Assembly: GCA_034231615.1 (NCBI GenBank)
Contig: CM067298.1
Span: forward strand, 49,264,787 to 49,328,786
Reading direction: 5' to 3'
Origin: Meghimatium bilineatum
Lineage: Eukaryota; Mollusca; Gastropoda; Stylommatophora; Philomycidae
DNA: 64,000 nucleotides
Shown: positions 62,265 through 64,000 of the stretch, piece after piece
How positions within the stretch are numbered: the first letter of the stretch is position 1
How the letters are laid out: each line of letters opens with the position of its first letter
The notes under the pieces: generated by a model
Told to the model about the DNA's origin: nothing
Databases searched by the model: none
Seen by the model: the letters and a program-made list of their open reading frames with translations, nothing else
Made by a program: the position numbers and the translations under genes

Positions 62265-62658
62265 GTTGACTAACTCACCATTTTTCCTTGCTCTATTAAT
62301 GTTAAAAGGGCTTGGTGCGCCGCTGCCGCTTATATTTCCACGTTTCACAGTCACACATTGGGAAAATAATAAAATAAAGACTAAAAATGTTATCCTTGTA
62401 TATACAAACAGCAGGGCTAAGACAACCAAAGATCATGCGTACACCATATGTGACCTAGATACCAAACATAATGTGTTGGGATCATCGTTCCCAAGCCATT
62501 TATTATCATCATATATCAAGGCTGGTCGCTTTTGCCCTATTTGCAATGTTAATACCAGCGTGGGGTCACCCTTGGGTCATGTACCAGCTGTGACCAAGCA
62601 GAACACCAAAAAGGTCATACTGGCGTGGGGTCAACTATGCGGCATGTACCAGATGTAA
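62257..62658 (+). CDS. Gene C (right arm): 133-residue protein overlapping gene B
   Basis: The start ATGATTAAG shares its first eight bases with gene B's terminal AATGATTAA, an overlap of 8 nt in another frame. The N-terminus is hydrophobic (FFLALLMLKGLGAPLPLIF), then FTVTHWENNKIKTKNVILVY, a single CPIC pair at about residue 93 and a C-terminal VILAWGQLCGMYQM. Two cysteine-x2-cysteine residues alone do not define a finger. No family recognised. The overlap suggests translation from the same transcript by reinitiation or leaky scanning, or an extra splice form; both are inference. A CCAAT box of gene A's promoter begins at its last bases. Confidence 0.55.
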   Translation: MIKLTNSPFFLALLMLKGLGAPLPLIFPRFTVTHWENNKIKTKNVILVYTNSRAKTTKDHAYTICDLDTKHNVLGSSFPSHLLSSYIKAGRFCPICNVNTSVGSPLGHVPAVTKQNTKKVILAWGQLCGMYQM

Positions 62659-62802
62659 CCAATCAGATCACCACGGACAACCGTGCACGTGCCCACGCCC
62701 CGCGTTGTGTGTGCTCCTGTATATAAATAAGACTCTCACTATCTAATACAGCACAACGCACTACCAGGTTAGAAAAGTACTGTCATTTCAATAATTAGGA
62801 AT
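62655..62802 (+). promoter_or_regulatory. Promoter of gene A (right arm)
   Basis: AACCAATCAG (CCAAT at 62659-62663), then GTGCACGTGCCCACGCCCCG (an E-box CACGTG and a GC-rich block), then TATATAAATA at about 62720-62730, all 70-145 bp before ATG. This is a textbook RNA polymerase II layout. Mirror in the left arm at 55652-55799. Confidence 0.75.
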
Positions 62803-63288
62803 ATGAGTTCCTCAACTACCTATTATTCCAGAGCCAATGATATGATAAAACCATTAGGTGATGGTGTTAATGCTGTAGCCGTAACATCATTCAAGAGACC
62901 ACTTATCCATGTTCGGCGCTACTATGGTGATGCAAATATAAAGTATCCAACTAGAACCGGCATCACAATGAGTCGTCAAGCTTTTGTAGATCTCGTAGAC
63001 CTTCGAGAGGTCATTCTGAAAGAATTTGATAGAGTGTGCGGTGTTTTTGGCACAAAACCCAATTCAACCTCCCCACCTTCAAACACAATTGCTAATACAG
63101 CCAACAAAATGTCTACAACCACAGAGCAGTATTTTGGTAATCTAGAAATGTATCTCACACCCAACTACGAACCCACATATGTACCTGAGACGCCTGTAGC
63201 AACCCACAACCAACCAGAACAGAAAAAGAAGAAACCAACCAAGAGACGATTACTACAACCAACTGGGACTCCTTTTCATGGACAGTAA
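62803..63288 (+). CDS. Gene A (right arm): PC4-like ssDNA-binding protein
   Basis: A single-exon frame of 161 residues from ATG 62803, preceded by a clean promoter (CCAAT 62659, TATATAAATA about 62720). Residues about 30-75 (RPLIHVRRYYGD, KYPTRTGITMSRQAFVDLVD) have the layout of the PC4/Sub1 fold: a beta strand with IxVRxYY, a GI-x-M/L-s turn, then a helix. PC4 proteins bind single-stranded or unwound DNA as dimers in transcription and replication. The tail is Thr/Pro-rich and ends in a basic stretch (EQKKKKPTKRRLLQP), a probable nuclear signal. AATAAA lies at 63350. The PC4 call rests on pattern recognition only. In a virus-like element it could serve late transcription or genome replication. 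Confidence 0.72.
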   Translation: MSSSTTYYSRANDMIKPLGDGVNAVAVTSFKRPLIHVRRYYGDANIKYPTRTGITMSRQAFVDLVDLREVILKEFDRVCGVFGTKPNSTSPPSNTIANTANKMSTTTEQYFGNLEMYLTPNYEPTYVPETPVATHNQPEQKKKKPTKRRLLQPTGTPFHGQ

Positions 63289-63349
63289 ATTATAACATGA
63301 ACCTTTTTTTTTCTTTCTTAATTATTTTGGAAAATGTACGCGAATCATA

Positions 63350-63355
63350 AATAAA
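63350..63355 (+). terminator. Polyadenylation signal of gene A (right arm)
   Basis: AATAAA in CATAAATAAATATG, about 60 bp after the stop. Mirror at 55099-55104 for the left-arm copy. Confidence 0.7.
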
Positions 63356-64000
63356 TATGTTTTATATCTCTGAAAAAAATATGTCTGTCACGTTTTTCTG
63401 GTTCGGGTTTAATCATTGTTATATTTGTATATGTGTATTGTCTGTTTCGTTGTACTATATGCTTTGTCCTGTTACAAAGAACCCTTCTATAAACTACAGA
63501 GGTTCAAGTTATCGGCAGGTACAGAACTCCGAGGTTATCCACAGATCAAGAAGAACGGAGCCTTCGATCTCTATAGGTAAAACGTGCTGAGCCCAGAACC
63601 GACTTATACAAGGGTTATACACACACCAAGATATCATTAGAAACCCCATCGTGGTTGGGGTCATAAGCTAGTCAAGTTAATTCAGGCACCCAAACCACTT
63701 TTCCTCTGTGTTATTTAAGGTATGGTAACTATTATGGGTATAGTAAATAAGTCCATTTCTATATTGGTTATTAAAAACCGTTGAACTGTATAATAACACC
63801 CATGCTACTAACAGAATAACACACCGATGGGTTTACAAACAGTGGAAGGGCCACAGCTGGGTTTACAAACAGTGGAAGGGCATTTTGTTTGTTGTAATAA
63901 GTTATATAGAGCACGCCCTCAATACATTTGATTAGAAACCATACACATACCTTTTGTGTTTATGAATTAGCTATGTTAGAATATGCCATAATGAGCCCCA

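Larger units (their letters stand above)
59288..64000. repeat. Right arm of the large palindrome (continues past window)
   Basis: Inverted copy of 54454-59167. Gene D lies on the minus strand, genes B, C and A on the plus strand. It carries the alternative bases at each difference. Two of these change gene B: Glu/Ala in exon 1 and His/Leu in exon 2. Genes A, C and D read identically in both arms. Confidence 0.97.

Noticed and set aside
63357..63590. 77-codon frame after gene A (mirror 54864-55097)
   Set aside because: It starts right at gene A's poly(A) signal, is Tyr/Cys/Phe-rich as expected of AT-rich DNA, and has no promoter.
54454..64000. Endogenous herpes-like virus assigned by its inverted repeats
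   Set aside because: Mollusc herpesviruses do have inverted repeats, but none of the four proteins here is recognised as herpesviral and no capsid or polymerase gene is visible. Class left open.

Overview
The window is animal nuclear DNA. It is AT-rich and intron-rich, holds one recognisable host gene, and is full of decayed retrotransposons. The reverse-transcriptase families, the GAAGAAGAAG-tailed short repeats and the Penelope-like remnants would suit a mollusc or another lophotrochozoan. That placement is inference; no taxon marker was seen.

Region 1 (1-1401): a 5'-truncated LINE (called LINE-A here) with a reverse transcriptase and RNase H, on the minus strand. Region 2 (2290-17681): the last seven coding exons of a TM6SF1/2-like gene (EXPERA family, multi-pass membrane protein) on the plus strand. 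The N-terminal exons are not visible. Its introns hold LINE, SINE and mariner remnants, and one short retroposon lies 13 bp past a splice donor. Region 3 (17700-53550): no convincing host gene. It is a mosaic of at least four LINE families, a 1.2-kb retroposon family (X), SINE-1, tRNA-headed SINEs, mariner and Penelope remnants, TTAA-flanked piggyBac-type elements, minisatellites, two long (TA)n tracts and a YY1-motif-rich palindromic satellite. Several insertions are nested and keep readable target-site duplications, so relative ages can be inferred.

Region 4 (54454-64000 and probably beyond): the outstanding feature, a nearly perfect palindrome with arms of about 4.7 kb, axis near 59227/59228, and a GC-rich hairpin-prone centre. 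Each arm carries the same compact virus-like gene set: a two-finger C2H2 protein (gene D), a two-exon acidic protein (gene B), a small CxxC protein (gene C) overlapping B by 8 nt, and a PC4-like ssDNA-binding protein (gene A), with CCAAT/TATA promoters and AATAAA signals. The arms differ at a handful of bases, so this is not one sequence simply copied by an assembler. I read it as the head-to-head junction of a linear dsDNA virus-like element or giant transposon integrated in the genome. The alternatives are a recent inverted duplication or an assembly fold-back of two haplotypes. I recognise no polymerase, integrase or capsid gene in the part visible here, so its class is open.
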